64,000 nt of DNA from Eleginops maclovinus (taxonomy: Eukaryota; Chordata; Actinopteri; Perciformes; Eleginopidae): positions 28,290,312 to 28,354,311 of the forward strand of contig NC_086352.1 in the NCBI RefSeq assembly GCF_036324505.1, given 5' to 3'. This document shows, piece after piece, positions 40,599-53,800 of the stretch. Within the stretch, counting starts at the first letter, position 1; each line of letters begins with the position of its first letter. The position numbers and the translations under genes were made by a program. The notes under the pieces were generated by a model. The model made no database searches and was not told the origin of the DNA. It saw nothing but the letters and a program-made list of their open reading frames with translations.

Positions 40599-43500
40599 AT
40601 GGCTCACGGTGCCAGGAGAGATTGCCCGGAGCTCCCTGACTTCTCTTTGCTGAAGAGGCTGGCCAGAGATCAGCTCATCTACCTGCTGGAACAGGTAGGA
40701 TCAACTCACAATATGTCATCAAATAATATAGGCTGACATCTGGCTCCTAGCGTCCTACCACCACTGATATGATCGGCATGTAAATAATGCATATGTTAAT
40801 GTCCTTTATAAGACCCCGCTCTAATACACAACTGTTAATTACCAAAACAGAAAATAAGGAGTACTTCACACTAAGGGGATGATGTGCAATTACGAGCAGT
40901 TGTTGCAAAGTATACGTTGCACTGCTGACCACGCCCCATCTGTCATCAGGTGTTCGTCATAAGTGCAACGTCTTTTTTCTTTTCTACAGTTAACTCAAGG
41001 TTATGTCCCATTATTATAAACACATCCTATGAAAATACAAAAATAAACCAGAAATAAGTATTGTCTGAATATCCAAAGCCTGTGACTCCACTGGGAAATT
41101 AGAAACGTACCAGTGAGCCTCACTGTTGCACTTTGTAATATGCTCCTTCATTGCCATGAACACACCTTAGGTTATTTTAAGTCAATCCCATTGGATCGTA
41201 TTGCTGACAAAAACACTCACTAGAGCACCAAATGTTGTGTATGCTAATCATGACATCTCCCAACTCTTTAAAATTTAATTTATTTTATTTTATTTTATTT
41301 TAAAAGACTCAGCTTTTTATGAAATGGAATTATGTATTTTTGTGCCCAATATTTAAAGATTTACTTCTTTATTAGGAGGCATTTGGCAAACAGGGTAGGA
41401 CCATATTGTGTGGAGGACTAATGCATCATTTTAAAATAAGCTTTATTTTATACTATAGACAATAAGAAAAACATAACACTGGCAAAACAACAGGATTAAA
41501 AGTGCTGAACAATTCATACACATATTTAGCTTTAGCTATAAGTGTGCACTTTTTTTTCCTCCTATGCGCTGTGCCCCACACTTGATTTAGACTTTAAATA
41601 CATGTAATTTTTCCCCAACATTGTCATATAGCTCATGTGTATCCTGTTTGTGTTGTGCACCATGGCGAACATCTCTTCCATCCCCTCTCTCTGTCTCACA
41701 GCTGCCGGGGAAGAAGGACCTCTTCATTGAGCCAGACTTGATGAGCCCGCTGGATCGAATCGCCAATGTGTCAACACTAAAGGTAAACCTCGTCAGTTTG
41801 TCCCTTATATGATAATCTCTCATCTCTTTTTTGATTGCAAACCTGCTGTTCCAATATATTTTTCAAAATGTTTTTTTTTTTTTTTACAGCAACATGAAGT
41901 CGACAAACTCTACAAAGTGGAATATAAACCTGTTATCAGCACCTCAGATCAGTGAGCCCTGCACCCTTCATACTCCTAACATAATTTTAGAACTTTTTAT
42001 TACACACACGCACACACTCCTGAAACAACTGCCTCACAATGTGGCAATGCTCTCTTACATCTTACAGGCTCTGTTTTCTGATCCGCCCAAGAATACAAAC
42101 TGTGAAATGGATATGTGGTAAGAAGGAGTTAGATTGGTTTTGCATGTTAGTATGACGCTTATTATTTAGGTTTCAAGGTTTCAAGGTTTTATTTGTCATA
42201 TGCACAGCAACGTATATGTTGGCAATGAAAATCTTATATCCCATGCTCCTCCAACAACTCAACATACATGGTGCAAATAACAACAATAAAGATTTGAGGA
42301 TGTGAAATATATACATATGTGGAATACATTGAAAGTATTTAAATACTTTACACTGTTGAATGAGGAGGTATGGACAGATGCATATATTATGTATAGCAGA
42401 TGTATATGGCAGATATGTATAATGTATAGATATGTGTACTTTAAATAGATATGTATGGCAGATGTATATAATATATATATATATATATATATGTATGTGT
42501 ATGTGTGTGTGTACTATAAACAGATGTGAGTAGACATTCACAGAGCTCAGGAGTTCAGAGTTCATTTAGACAGATGAATACATAACACCATTAAACTAAA
42601 ACAGAATACTTATTAACTTAAATGGGATTTGATGTATCGCTTAATTTAGAATAACATTTTTAAGGATGTGGTTGGCATTTTTTTATATATGTTTTTTTAT
42701 ATATGGTTGAGATTATTATTAATAACAAGATTATTATTAATTACAAGATTATTATTAATTACAAGTTTTGTAAAGTTATCTCAGCACACTTTGAACATTC
42801 TGTTCTTTAGCTGAAGTGAAAACATAAAAAAGGGGTCCCAGGTGCTACCAACAATGAGGATATTTGACAAAGTATCGTCATGTATTTGCATTATTTAAAA
42901 TACAACATATATATATTTTGAAAAATAAGGTCAATAAAAAAGGTTGGTTGGTGTCCAAACTAAGGTGTGGTATTGGCACTTCTATCAAACATTTCCCACT
43001 ATACCCAGCCCTTTATACATGTAGTAACTTAGTTATAACATTTCTCTCTTGAATAATGTACAATAAGCCTATTAAATAATGTAATAGTATTCCTTCCTGT
43101 TGCAGATGTGGCCAATGCAGACAAAGCAGCAGGAAAATTTAGAAGATACAAGATAATCTTTACCCCGCAGAAGGTATTTTCATTTCCCCTGTACTGTTGT
43201 GCTCAAACTCTGCTTATTGGATGATGATATTGATTTTTAGCCTGCCACCTCTTCTGTGTTGTCCAGTTCTATTCATGTGAGGCGGTGCTGGAGGAGCAGG
43301 GGATCATCGGCGGTGAGCATTTTTCTTCTTTCCCTTTGGGTTTCAGTAGCAGTAATCAGTGTTATGAGAGGAACTGTTACTCTTGTTGTCGTCCTCCCAC
43401 AGATGTGACCACTGATGAGTGGTCTTTCTATCTTCTTCCTCTCGACGATGACATCATCAGTCTGGAGCTGCCGGAGTTCTTCCGAGACAACTTCCTGGTA

Positions 43501-46500
43501 AATAATATGCATGGGAATTATTGGTTGATTGATTATTAAGTTAATTAACAAATCATTTATTGAAGTCAGTTTGAGGTTTTATAATGTCCCACAGCAAGAA
43601 TGGGGTAATTCTTCTTCTGTAATAGTAAACTGAATATCTTTAAGTTTTGGACTGATGGTTGCACAACATATACAATTTAAATATGTTGATTTGAGCTTTA
43701 GAAAGTTGTGGAGGGAATTTCTGATGACTATTCTGACATTGTGATATAGAAAAATATGCCAGATTTTTTACTAATGACTTTAATTGGCAGATTCAATCAG
43801 CAAAAAATGATATGGAAATGTACACTTTGTCAGGTAGCAGTAAATAATATCAAACCATACAGATAAATCATCCAAGTGCATTGTCTCTGCTGGACAATGC
43901 ACTTTGTGAGTGAATTAAATTAGCTGTAAATAGGAATTCTGATCTGATGCAAGACTTATCGCCGTTATTAATCAAATTTGTAAATATCAGGAGATTATGA
44001 GGGAAAAGGCAACAATTTGAGATCTATTAACCAATGAACCATAATTTTTGTATAAGAAAATAAAATGTCATTGTCATTGAAGCACATAAAGAAGCACCCA
44101 AGTAGCATTACATTAACATCATGTTATATTTCCTCCTACAGTCGGGGGACCAGCGCTGGGTGAGAACAGCCGGCAGCGCTCTGCACCTCCTTCACTCGCT
44201 CTACGGGCCCTTCTCAAAGATCTATGGGATTGGACGATGTTCCAAGGTGCAGTATTATTGGAGTCCAAAAAGTGTCAGATGCTATTTAAAGAGTAATTTC
44301 CAGGTTCATCCTTGTATTTTGTGCCTCTACTGTGACATGTTTACCTGCTTTTATTTTTCTCATACTGCCTGTGCTGCAGCACCTCTTTTCACCCTCTGTC
44401 TGAAGTCAGAGCCCAGTCTGCTCTTATTAGTTAGCTGGCTGGCTCTGTTGTGATTGGTCAACTGTTTATAGATACAGCCCCGGAAATAATTAAGAGACAG
44501 CTCCAAATGTTTCTTTTAGGTCCCCTATTATGCAAAATGCACTTTTTGCTGTCTTTTAAACATAAATATGTGTCGCTGATGTGTAAGGAGACTCACAAAG
44601 TTTCAAAAAATACATCTCTCTTTTCCTCCTTACCCACATTCTATAAACGGGGGTACAAACGAGCTGTTCCAGATTTGCTGCAGATATGATGTCATAACCG
44701 AAATGTGGGCTGGCTTTACATTGAACTCCTGGCAACGTCCCACCCACGTGACACGTCCCAACCTATCGCCCCCTATATACAGTTGCGAGCTGAATCCCCT
44801 CCGCAGCATCTCTGTGTGTCTGTGTTCAGCAGGATGTCTGCAGGAGGGATTTAGAGTTGTTGTATAAATAATACATGTAATGTCTCTGTTCTAGTTGTAA
44901 ACACTGAGAAATATTTCAGAAATAATGCTTGATGTGGTTTGGGACATAAAATGGGCTTTAATCACGGCAGCGTTTAGCTGAGTTTCTCCATTAGAAACTT
45001 CTCTCTTCAGACTTAGAGATCATGACGCTCCAAAGGGGCGCGGCCAGCTTCAGCTCAGCTCAAATTTAAAGCGACAGTCACAGAATCAGCACCTTAGGAA
45101 CAGGGCTGAAATAGGGGGATGATGCATGCTACAATTGGTGATCTGTTTGGTATTTTGAGCAAAACACATATGTATGCATTGTATAGATATTTCCCTACAA
45201 TATATTGTTCAAATATAGCATAATAGGAGACCTTTAAATCTCAATCTCTACATCTATGGCAGCCATTCCAGTGTCTGTTGAATTCCAACACACAGAGAGG
45301 TTGTCAGCAGTTTATAGAATACAATAAAATAAAAATAAATAATTTAACTCAAAGACAAACCTATACATAGTAAAACCAGAACTGATAATGCTGCAGTGGT
45401 CTTTTTTCCAGAGCTGTATGTCGGAAATGTCCCGCGCCTTAGCCTATGAAGTACAATTTGTTGAAACTCTAGCCAATAGAAGCCTGTGTGTTACGTAGTG
45501 ATGTCACTATGTTAATGAAGTAAACAAAGTAGTCCAATGGAAGCGTTTCAGGCAGGGGGGGGAGTGTGGGGGAGAGGGATTTTAGCCCCTGTACAACGTT
45601 TACATGTACAAAAACCTATATAACACATAAAGGCAAGAGAAAAACCCCAAAAGAATAACTGGCCCCCTTTAACAAGTTGTTAGTTTTCCGAAATAATGTT
45701 TCTGCTTTGAACTGCCCCTAATTCTGTCCATTTCTAACAGATGGCGTATGAATCGTGGAGGGAGCAGGTGGCAGAGGGAGAACAAAGAGCTCAAAATGCT
45801 GAAATAGGAAAGGTTTTCCTCATCGACAGAGGTGACGAGAAATGTGTCCTCTCTGAGTGAATGACATGCAGAGCTGTGCTTTCTGTCCCCCTAACTTTTT
45901 CTTTCTTTATTTGCAGACGTGGACTTTGTCACTCCTCTGTGCTCGCAAGTTGTATATGAAGGACTCGTGGATGATATTTTTCGAATCAAATGTGGTAGGT
46001 ATTTGTATGAGGCTGCTTCCATTGCAGATTTGTTCGGACATATCTCATCACAGTGTCCGTTCTGCAGGATGTGTGGAGTTTGGACCTGAGGTGACCTCGT
46101 CTGACAAAAGTATGAAAGTCATGCTGAACTCTCAGGATAAGGTAGGAAGCTGCTGACATTAGATCTCCTCCATCTTCATGACTTAAACATCTGTTATAAC
46201 TCTTGCTTGGGTCAAAGGTCTTCAATGAAATCAGAAACGAGCATTTCTCCAACGTCTTTGGCTTTCTCAGTCAGAAAGCCAGGAATCTCCAGACGGCATA
46301 TGATGTGAGTAAAACTGTATAACCCTGATTTTCATCATAACTTAACCTGTGAGTGACAGCGAACACTGTGTTGATTCTACAGAAACGACGGGGGATGGAC
46401 ATAAAGCAGATGAGGACGTTTGTGTCTGAAGAGCTCAAAGGGTTAAAACAGGAACATCGGCTGCTCAGTCTACGTGAGTGTTACAGCAGTAAATCAATCT

Positions 46501-49500
46501 GTCATGTACTGTATACATCAAATAATAATTACCAGAGAGCCCATTCTCTTTCAGACATCGGTGCTAGTGAATCCATAATGAAGAAGAAAACAAAGCAGGA
46601 TTTCCAGGAGATGCTAAAGACAGAACACTGTAAGAATACTGAAGTGTCCAAATAATTTATTTATGATTTCAAAGGTTTCACTTCTGACTTGGTTTCTGTT
46701 CCAGCTTTACTTGAAGGATTTGAAATCCGGGAAAGTATTTCTTTCATAGAGGAGCACATCAACAGACAGGTGCGCTTGCTAAATCACAGTCTTATATTAA
46801 CAGGTGCAATATTAACAATGAAATGCGGGAAACTTACCTCTTTATTAAAAACTTTTTTCAAAGGTTTCTATGATAGAAAGTCTGAGGCTGCTTTGTCTTC
46901 TATCCATCACGGAAAATGGTGAGTTGTCTTGATGTAAATATTGTTTAAAAAACTGATGACTTGTATTAAAAACCGTGTGATGGTGCTTTTTCACAGGACT
47001 TCTGCCTAAAGACTTTCGCTCGCTAAAAGCACAGTATCTACAGGTGAGATTTAGCTTGTGTTCTCAAACAGATAAATGCTGTCTGTCTCCCCAATAATTT
47101 TTGTTTTGTTTTAAAAGCCACAAATAAACTGGCTTTTTTGATTTATTTTTTTTATAAACATTTTTAATTATCTGATATCTACAAATGATATTCAATGTCA
47201 ATATAATGACAAACAGGACAAAAAGCTAATTCTGGGAAATATGTATAAAATGACTATACTATTCTACTTTACTTACACATACTGCTTTCTTCTATGTGTG
47301 TGTAATTCCCTGCTACTTATCAAATTGGGTAATGAATAAATAGGAGTTAGTATTGTAAAGATTGTCACTAGAGCAAACTAATACTAATACAAAGTCCCCA
47401 ATAAATAAGCTATTTTCTCCTGTGCTAATAGTTTGCTTCAAACTACACTGTCTGGCTAGTTTAGGAAACAAAGATTTACATCCTCAGTACATTGGGTTTT
47501 TTTTTATGGTGTTGGTTGACCATGGGAAAAAGTAGAATAATTCAACATTGTTGTTGATATGAAAGGTTTCTCTGCTTGGCCTCTGCAGAGCTATGGAATC
47601 GACCACCTGCTCACATTTGCCAACCTGAGGCAGTTGGGGCTGCTGGTGGAGCAGCAGCCCGGGGAAACGCTGGCCGCCATGGAGAGCAAAGTGGGCAAGC
47701 TGGTCAACGACAAAACTGCAGGTGAGACAGGCTTCATTTTGTTTTGTGGTATTTATATTACAGTTTACAGTCATCCATTTTTTTTGTGCCCGTCTTATTA
47801 CACACGACAGAAGCACCATCGTGTTTTTAGTATAAAAAACCATGATATATGAAAGCTCTCATATTTGAGCTGAGGAAGGCCATCTGGGAAAGGCTCCTGA
47901 AGCTTTATGGAGAAAGTGATCATTCACCAATACTATAAATAATATTCTAGTCATCTACATTTTTTTTGTCTTTTATTTTGAACTTCTTTTAATCTGTCCT
48001 GATCCTCCTCACCTCATTTTTTATTACTCTTATTTGTTTGTTTTTTTCAGGAAAGTTGACTGACGCCTTCTCTTCTCTTGCAAGGAAGAGCCATTTCAGA
48101 GCACTGAGCCGAAAGCTCAACCTGGTAAATAACCCACATCTGTACTCCAAAAGGCATTTCTATCAGGTTTTATTATGTAACTAAGTATTTTTTTTATTCT
48201 GTGTGAAGGTGCCAAAGTCAGATGAAGAATATGATCTGCGTGTCCCCAGAGACATGGCCTACATCTTCAGTGGTGCATACGTCCCCCTGAGCTGCAAGCT
48301 GGTGGAACAGGCGAGTAAACCAGCAGGAGTCATGATCTCACATGGCTTGTTGACTGTTTTAGGAGAGCAATGAGTTATCAAAAGTGCCATGTTGAAACTG
48401 ATTTCTATCTTATTCCTGGTGTGGTCATGTAATAGGTTTTGGATCGAGACGGCTGGACTGGTCTTGAAGAAGTCACCAGGCTGTTGAACGGGCATGAATT
48501 TGCTGTTACAGGTGAGAACACAAGGAATTATAAATATAATGTTGAAATTGAATGAATACTGTGGACTTTCTGCAAGATTCTGATTATTTAAATGCCTTGT
48601 AAACAGCAAACACATTATATGGAATCAGGGTCAGCGAAACTTAAAGTCCCAGACTGGATTTCGTGCAGATTTTTGGGCCATTTTAATACATTTAAACTAG
48701 CTTCTTACCTGTTTAAATGAAATGGCTAACACTTAAGTTAGGAAATAGCTACTTAAAGAGTAGTGAGATAAAATTAGAGATCATTAGCATTCATCCTAAT
48801 AATTTAATAAAAATTCTGCTTAAACTAACATAGAATTGCACTTTTAAAGCTGACAGAAAGAAGACCAAACATCAGGAAGTAGGAGGTCATAGTTTGCATT
48901 ATTACAATCAATTGGATCAAGAAAGCTGTGGTCCTTAATGTTGGAGTGAGGAAGAAATCTGATTATTGAACTACTGTATGTGTAGCACAAGTTTTAGGTA
49001 TGTGTTGTTGTATTTTCAGATTAAGCTTGTTTCAAGTGAAGCCACGTCTTAATAAACTGTTGAATGCTAATCATTTTTGCCACTCTTCAGGCAACAACGG
49101 AGCCGATTCAAAAGCAAAGAGCGACGCTCAGCGCATCGTCCTCGTCATGTTCCTCGGGGGCTGCACCTTCTCTGAGATCTCAGCTCTACGGTTCCTCGGC
49201 AGAGAGAGAGGTAAACATGGCCCGTGTTTTTTTTGTCTGCCAGTCATCTTCTGTAGGTTTCCTCCCTCTCGTCCTCATACTTCTTGTTTGTGCAGCTGTT
49301 GTTTGGAGTTTCACTTCTTCTGTCTTAACAGTTAATCTAACAGACAAGGCCTCGTATTCTCAACTGCTCCTGATGATCTACACATTTTCAAGATTTGGGA
49401 AATTTTAGGAGATAAAGATATTTGCTTGCATGCTGTGATTTGTAGTTTGTTCTTGAACTTTTATGATTTCATATCAGAATACTTTGTTTACCCCGGGGGA

Positions 49501-49941
49501 ATTTAGGTCTTGTTAGGGTTTGAAAATGAAAGAAATACAGATAAATAAAAACCCAAATTGTTGATAAGCGATATTCAGCTGTATAAATCAAATTAACTTA
49601 ACCTGTCAGAAATGAGCTAAAACACTTCATTATAGGAGAAAAAATGTCTGATAAAGCAAAGAAAAGCTCTACATGCTTGCCTGTTAACTGAATAAAAGGA
49701 AACTAGGTGACACCAACAATAAGTAGGTATTATTGAGGTGAAGGTGAGCTCATGCAGTGAATCATTTCCATGAAACTACATGGATTTCTTATTGTAAATT
49801 ATTTGCTGGTTGCTCTGAAAGAAGGTCTTCATTATACTTTTCTGCTGTTTTTGTTTTCCAGGTTATAAATTCATTGTGGTAACGACTGCGATTACGAACA
49901 GTTCAAGAATCATTGAGTCTTTGTTGGACAACCATGTATGA
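40599..49941 (+). CDS. vps33b: VPS33B, Sec1/Munc18-family endosomal trafficking protein, 23 exons
   Basis: Exons: 40599-40694, 41702-41782, 41890-41951, 42068-42117, 43106-43173, 43267-43312, 43403-43497, 44142-44246, 45741-45831, 45917-45994, 46068-46141, 46218-46304, 46383-46473, 46555-46629, 46705-46769, 46864-46918, 46997-47043, 47589-47721, 48051-48124, 48209-48310, 48436-48511, 49091-49210, 49862-49941. They join in phase to 616 residues (human 617, from memory). It is an SM protein that pairs with VIPAS39 (CHEVI complex) in late-endosome, lysosome-related organelle and apical membrane traffic; human loss causes ARC syndrome. Seen: [20 protein letters not shown] at the N-terminus, [95 protein letters not shown]. 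Exon 20 is followed by a GC donor (caggcgagt). Intron 8 contains nested transposons. Confidence 0.97.
42164..42580 (-). repeat. LINE 3' end with (CTTGAAAC)n-like tail and TATA-rich tandem, vps33b intron 4
   Basis: On +, 'caaggtttcaaggttttatt' then 'tgtcatatgcacagcaacgt' and 'atgctcctccaacaactc' match the tail at 39024. Read on the minus strand this is a retroposon 3' end finishing in a short tandem. From 42390 it runs into 'gatgtatatggcagatatgt'-type imperfect repeats and an (AT)n run at 42468-42492. Confidence 0.55.
44475..45416 (+). mobile_element. Element B: Tc1/mariner-type MITE inserted in family A
   Basis: The ends cagccccggaaa and tttccagagctg are imperfect inverted repeats (10 of 12). 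It is flanked by TA on both sides (44473-44474, 45417-45418). Removing it restores the family-A text. It is non-coding, and is itself interrupted by element C. Confidence 0.7.
44519..45232 (+). mobile_element. Element C: 714-bp MITE inserted in element B
   Basis: Ends ggtcccctattatgc and gcataataggagacc are inverted repeats with one mismatch. The 4-bp ttta repeats at 44515-44518 and 45233-45236. The family seems related to family A by its CCTATTATGC end. There is no coding frame of note. It is the youngest of three nested insertions. Confidence 0.7.
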
Positions 49942-50085
49942 AGCCTGTCACCACTTCATGATGGACAGAAACCGAAAGACATTCCTGCAGACACTTGTCA
50001 TGCATTCCCCCGGCACACTGGTGTAAAGAAGGAAAATGCTCACTTCTGGCCTGACAACGAAAGAACTGTAAAGATGTATAAAGTG

Positions 50086-50091
50086 AATAAA
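50086..50091 (+). terminator. vps33b poly(A) signal AATAAA
   Basis: A canonical hexamer 145 bases after the stop, followed by a GT/T-rich stretch (gtgagttggttgttaact). Confidence 0.75.
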
Positions 50092-50137
50092 TGTTTTTAA
50101 CATGTGAGTTGGTTGTTAACTTTTTAGGGGTGTGACA

Positions 50138-50420
50138 GAGGTGGATTATACTAAGTACATTGACTCAAATACTTATGTACACATTCAGGGTACTTCATGC
50201 AACCCTTTTATGCAACTACTCCATTACATCATAGAGGGAAATGTACTTTTTATCTTACCTGATATAAAGAATATGATGCATTGTTATAAATAACACTACC
50301 CTAAAGATTCAAAATGAGCACAACCAATGACAGAAGTAAAATGCAACATACACATTAATGCAGCAGTAATAATCCAATAACATCACATAAGATACAACAA
50401 AAACTGACATTTTACTACAG
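50138..50420 (+). repeat. MITE/SINE-like repeat between vps33b and prc1
   Basis: 'acagaggtggattatact', 'aagtacattgactcaaat' and 'tactccattacatcat' resemble the family of 17422-17976. The ends are not defined. The remaining part of 49942-50872 is the vps33b 3' UTR and the prc1 promoter. Confidence 0.45.
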
Positions 50421-50705
50421 GTTGAGTATTATTACTTTATTGTTTTGACCGCTGGACTTCTATGTTTTGCAATTTGAATAAGTCTCCCACCATCGCTCTG
50501 GTATAAATTGTTCAGTCTAAAATTAACAGCATTACCATTGTTGCATGAAGTGTCAAACTTCTGCTTGACACCACACCCTCATGATACTGTTGTGTTTGTT
50601 TTTATTCATGAGTTGTTCGACGATGGGCGGGTCACCCTCATGTTTAACTGCTGAATTCCAGCGGCCGGCATGAGTTTAACACAACAAGCGCTCCTACAGA
50701 AGGAG

Positions 50706-50745
50706 CCAATCAGAGAGCAGGACGCCGCTGTACGCGTATTTTGAA
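50706..50745 (+). promoter_or_regulatory. Candidate CCAAT + CDE/CHR cell-cycle promoter module of prc1
   Basis: CCAAT at 50706-50710 (agccaatcagag context, an NF-Y type box) is followed by 'acgcgtattttgaa'. The CHR-type hexamer TTTGAA lies at 50740-50745, with a GC-rich CDE-like 'acgcg' just upstream. The distance of about 30 bp between CCAAT and CHR fits known G2/M promoters. PRC1 is an established DREAM/MuvB-regulated gene in mammals. The site lies 128 bp upstream of the ATG. Assignment is by motif only. Confidence 0.5.
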
Positions 50746-50872
50746 CTGTAGAAACGGACCGGGCTGAGAGCAGGCAGAGAGGCGACGCTCGTCTCTGGGA
50801 CAAGATTACAGCTAACGTTAGTTGTTTTTAACCCTTCACCTATATTGGAGCACAACATATTGGATTGTAACA

Positions 50873-53800
50873 ATGAGAAAGAGGTATGATTTAACACTTT
50901 TTTCCATCATTGAGTCAATGTGTTAGACGTAAAATTGCGTAAACGTATTTATAGCAGGTGGCTAACCGTTAGCGTAACTATTTCCAACGTCTGTTATCTC
51001 GATCAGATACGTGAATACTGTTTTCTTTGGTGTAAATGTCCCTACGTGTTCCATACAAACTATGTTTTCAAAACCGAGTTGACCATGTTTTCCACTGTCT
51101 GTCACTGTAGCGAGGTGCTCGCAGCAGAGTCTGTGTCGTGCCTGAATAAAGCACTGTGCCACCTGAAGGACATTTGGGAGGAGATCGGTATCCCAGAGGA
51201 CCAGAGACTACAGAGGACTAATGTTGTCCAAAACCACATTAAGGTGAGACATCAGCATGTCTGTGAACTTGTGATGATATCAAAATGTGCTACTTTATTA
51301 TGTCAGCAAATGTAACACGATCTGAGATAATGAACAGGTTTCGACAGAAGAGGGTGGGGGCTTTTACAGAGAGACAGCCACCAAGGGTGAAACTGCACTA
51401 GAGGAATCTGATCGTTACTAAGGGGGTTGCAAATGTACCATCAGGTTTACTATTGAGTAGGTGTTCCAATGCACTTGGTGTTTTGCTATGAGAACATAAA
51501 AAACAAGTAATGCAAAGTAAGGAATGATAATATATAACAGAAGCAATATGCACAATGTATCTTTCAAAGATGAAAGAACTGTACCAAGGAACAGTTGTGT
51601 GCAGAAAAACATTGATCAGATGTGCAAGAATTCAGACAAGGACAAGACTTAGGACTAGATCCTATATGTTACATGATTATATAAGACTGGTTGATATTCA
51701 GAATTGACAAAGAAAAACATGGGATCAAGACTTGTACTGATTAGGACTACTTCCACCATTTTATATATAGAAATATAATTGTAGTATCTACATGTCTGTG
51801 GATTAAAGACAACAGATTTCTTAATGTTTACAGAAATATGTTTAAATTGAGGCAACACTGTGACAACAAGGAAGATTCACGTAAACAAAGTGGTTGAAGA
51901 GAAACCTGTTGTGAAAAAATGTTACACTACAATTATGTCATCTTTTGCAGTTGAATATGTACAGGTAACTTTAGTGTTAACTAAAACCATGATCATAAAA
52001 GCAGCATTTTTATGTCAGCACCAAGGACCAGTTTTGCTGTATAATAAGTAAACTCAAAACTAGATACTGTATGGAATTGGAAATACATTTAAAAAAAATA
52101 TCCGCCGCTAATGACCCAAAAAAAACCAACCATCCAATGATTAATTACTGGACTGCAACTGTTGCAATGTCTTCACACCTCTGTATTCGTCATGCTGATT
52201 TATTTTATATTCCTTATCCTGCAGAGCTTACTAGATATGATGATCAAGGAAGAGGAATCTCTGAGACAAAGACTTGTAAGCAGCATTCAAACATGCAGGA
52301 CAGACATGGAGAAACTCTGCCTGGAGCTTCAGCTGAATATGTTCGAGGTAAGTCACATCTACTGTGAGTGAAAACACAACACCTGCATTCAGTGCAAGTA
52401 TTTCCATCATTGGTTTTCCTGTAAATTCAGATTTATTGACCTGCTAACTCGCTGTGTTTTTGTTTTTGTTCTATTAATATGATTAGTAGTTATGAGTTGG
52501 TTGATTCTAAAACAGATTGTCATGTCTTAAAAACCCTCTTGTAAAGTGTTCTTGTTATCTTCTGTGTGATAGGAGGAGAGTGGCATCAGCATGCTGCAGC
52601 AAGAGAAGAACATCCGCACACAGGTGGAGGCTCTGCTGAAGGAGAAGGCTCAGCGGATGCAGCAGCTGAAGGTTCTGCTGGAGCAGGAGCAGGACCTGTG
52701 TGACATCCTGTGCTCCGAGCCTTATGGCATCTCTGCAGACTCTGTCCCCACACTGGAGCAACTGGAAAGCTTGAGCCAGCATGTTGTCAACCAGAATGCA
52801 GAGAAGGTGGGAGCTCTTTTATCAACACCCTGTTCAGTTATTTAGAATGGAAGCCTAATTTTGGCAATTTATTTGATAAATGCTCTCAGTAGTTTACTCC
52901 AATTTAAATCCTCTCTCCTTCCCTCTATGCAACCTTTTCATAAGTAGTAGAATAAAAGCTAAATATATGGTGGAAATTAGTGCTAGAATTCACTACACTT
53001 AGGTGTATTTTTTTGCTAGAGATTTCTTAATTGAAAGTATTAAAATGTATTTAAGGTTGTTTTGGTTGGTTGTTGTTTTCACATGAAACAAAACATTATT
53101 GTTATTATATTAAAATAACTTTTTTGTCACACTTACCGGAGTAATATACCAGGTAATGTATTTTTCTCTGTAGTCACGTCACTTTAGAAAATATGGAGAA
53201 TGCCTTTTGCAACTCAATCTTTCATATTACTTCCTACTGAGAGCTGCATAAGCCTACAGAATACACTTCCTAATGCTAAATCTTCTGAATGATTATACTG
53301 TATATTTAACATATAAGATGGTGATTGTTTTGATATAAAACTACATATCAGGTTTACACAACAAATTGAAGGTGTCACAGCAACACCGCAGAAATGTTTG
53401 CCATGGGAGAGAAATGTGATCTATACTAATGGACTGCGCTCTTCAGGCGAAGCGGTATGCTGAGTTTGCAGACCTGAAAAGGCAGATCATCGTGTACATG
53501 GCAGAGCTGGACCACACCCCCGAGACCAGCTTCGAGAAGGACGTCGTCTGCGAGGAGGAGGATGCATTTTGCCTTTCAAGAGACAACATCTCTTCACTCA
53601 AACTGCTTGTCTGTCAGGTAAGATGTTTTTCATAGCACTGCATTTGATAAAGTTTTAAGTCACTTTTAAGATTTAGGGAAGTCCTTTCCTCAACAAATTA
53701 TATAATATGTCCTGAAATTAGATGGATGTGTTGTTGGCTGATGCTAGATGTTTTACATCAGGCATTGCAATATATAACGTTTCAGCACTGCCTGGAGTCA

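Larger units (their letters stand above)
44284..45671 (+). mobile_element. Family-A repeat copy split by element B, vps33b intron 8
   Basis: The left part (44284-44474) and right part (45417-45671) match consecutive stretches of the 12333-12805 repeat: 'ctgtgctgcagcacctcttt', 'gttgtgattggtcaactg', then 'ccttagcctatgaagtac', 'ggaagcgtttcaggcagg'. Outer limits are approximate because the ends have decayed. Confidence 0.75.
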
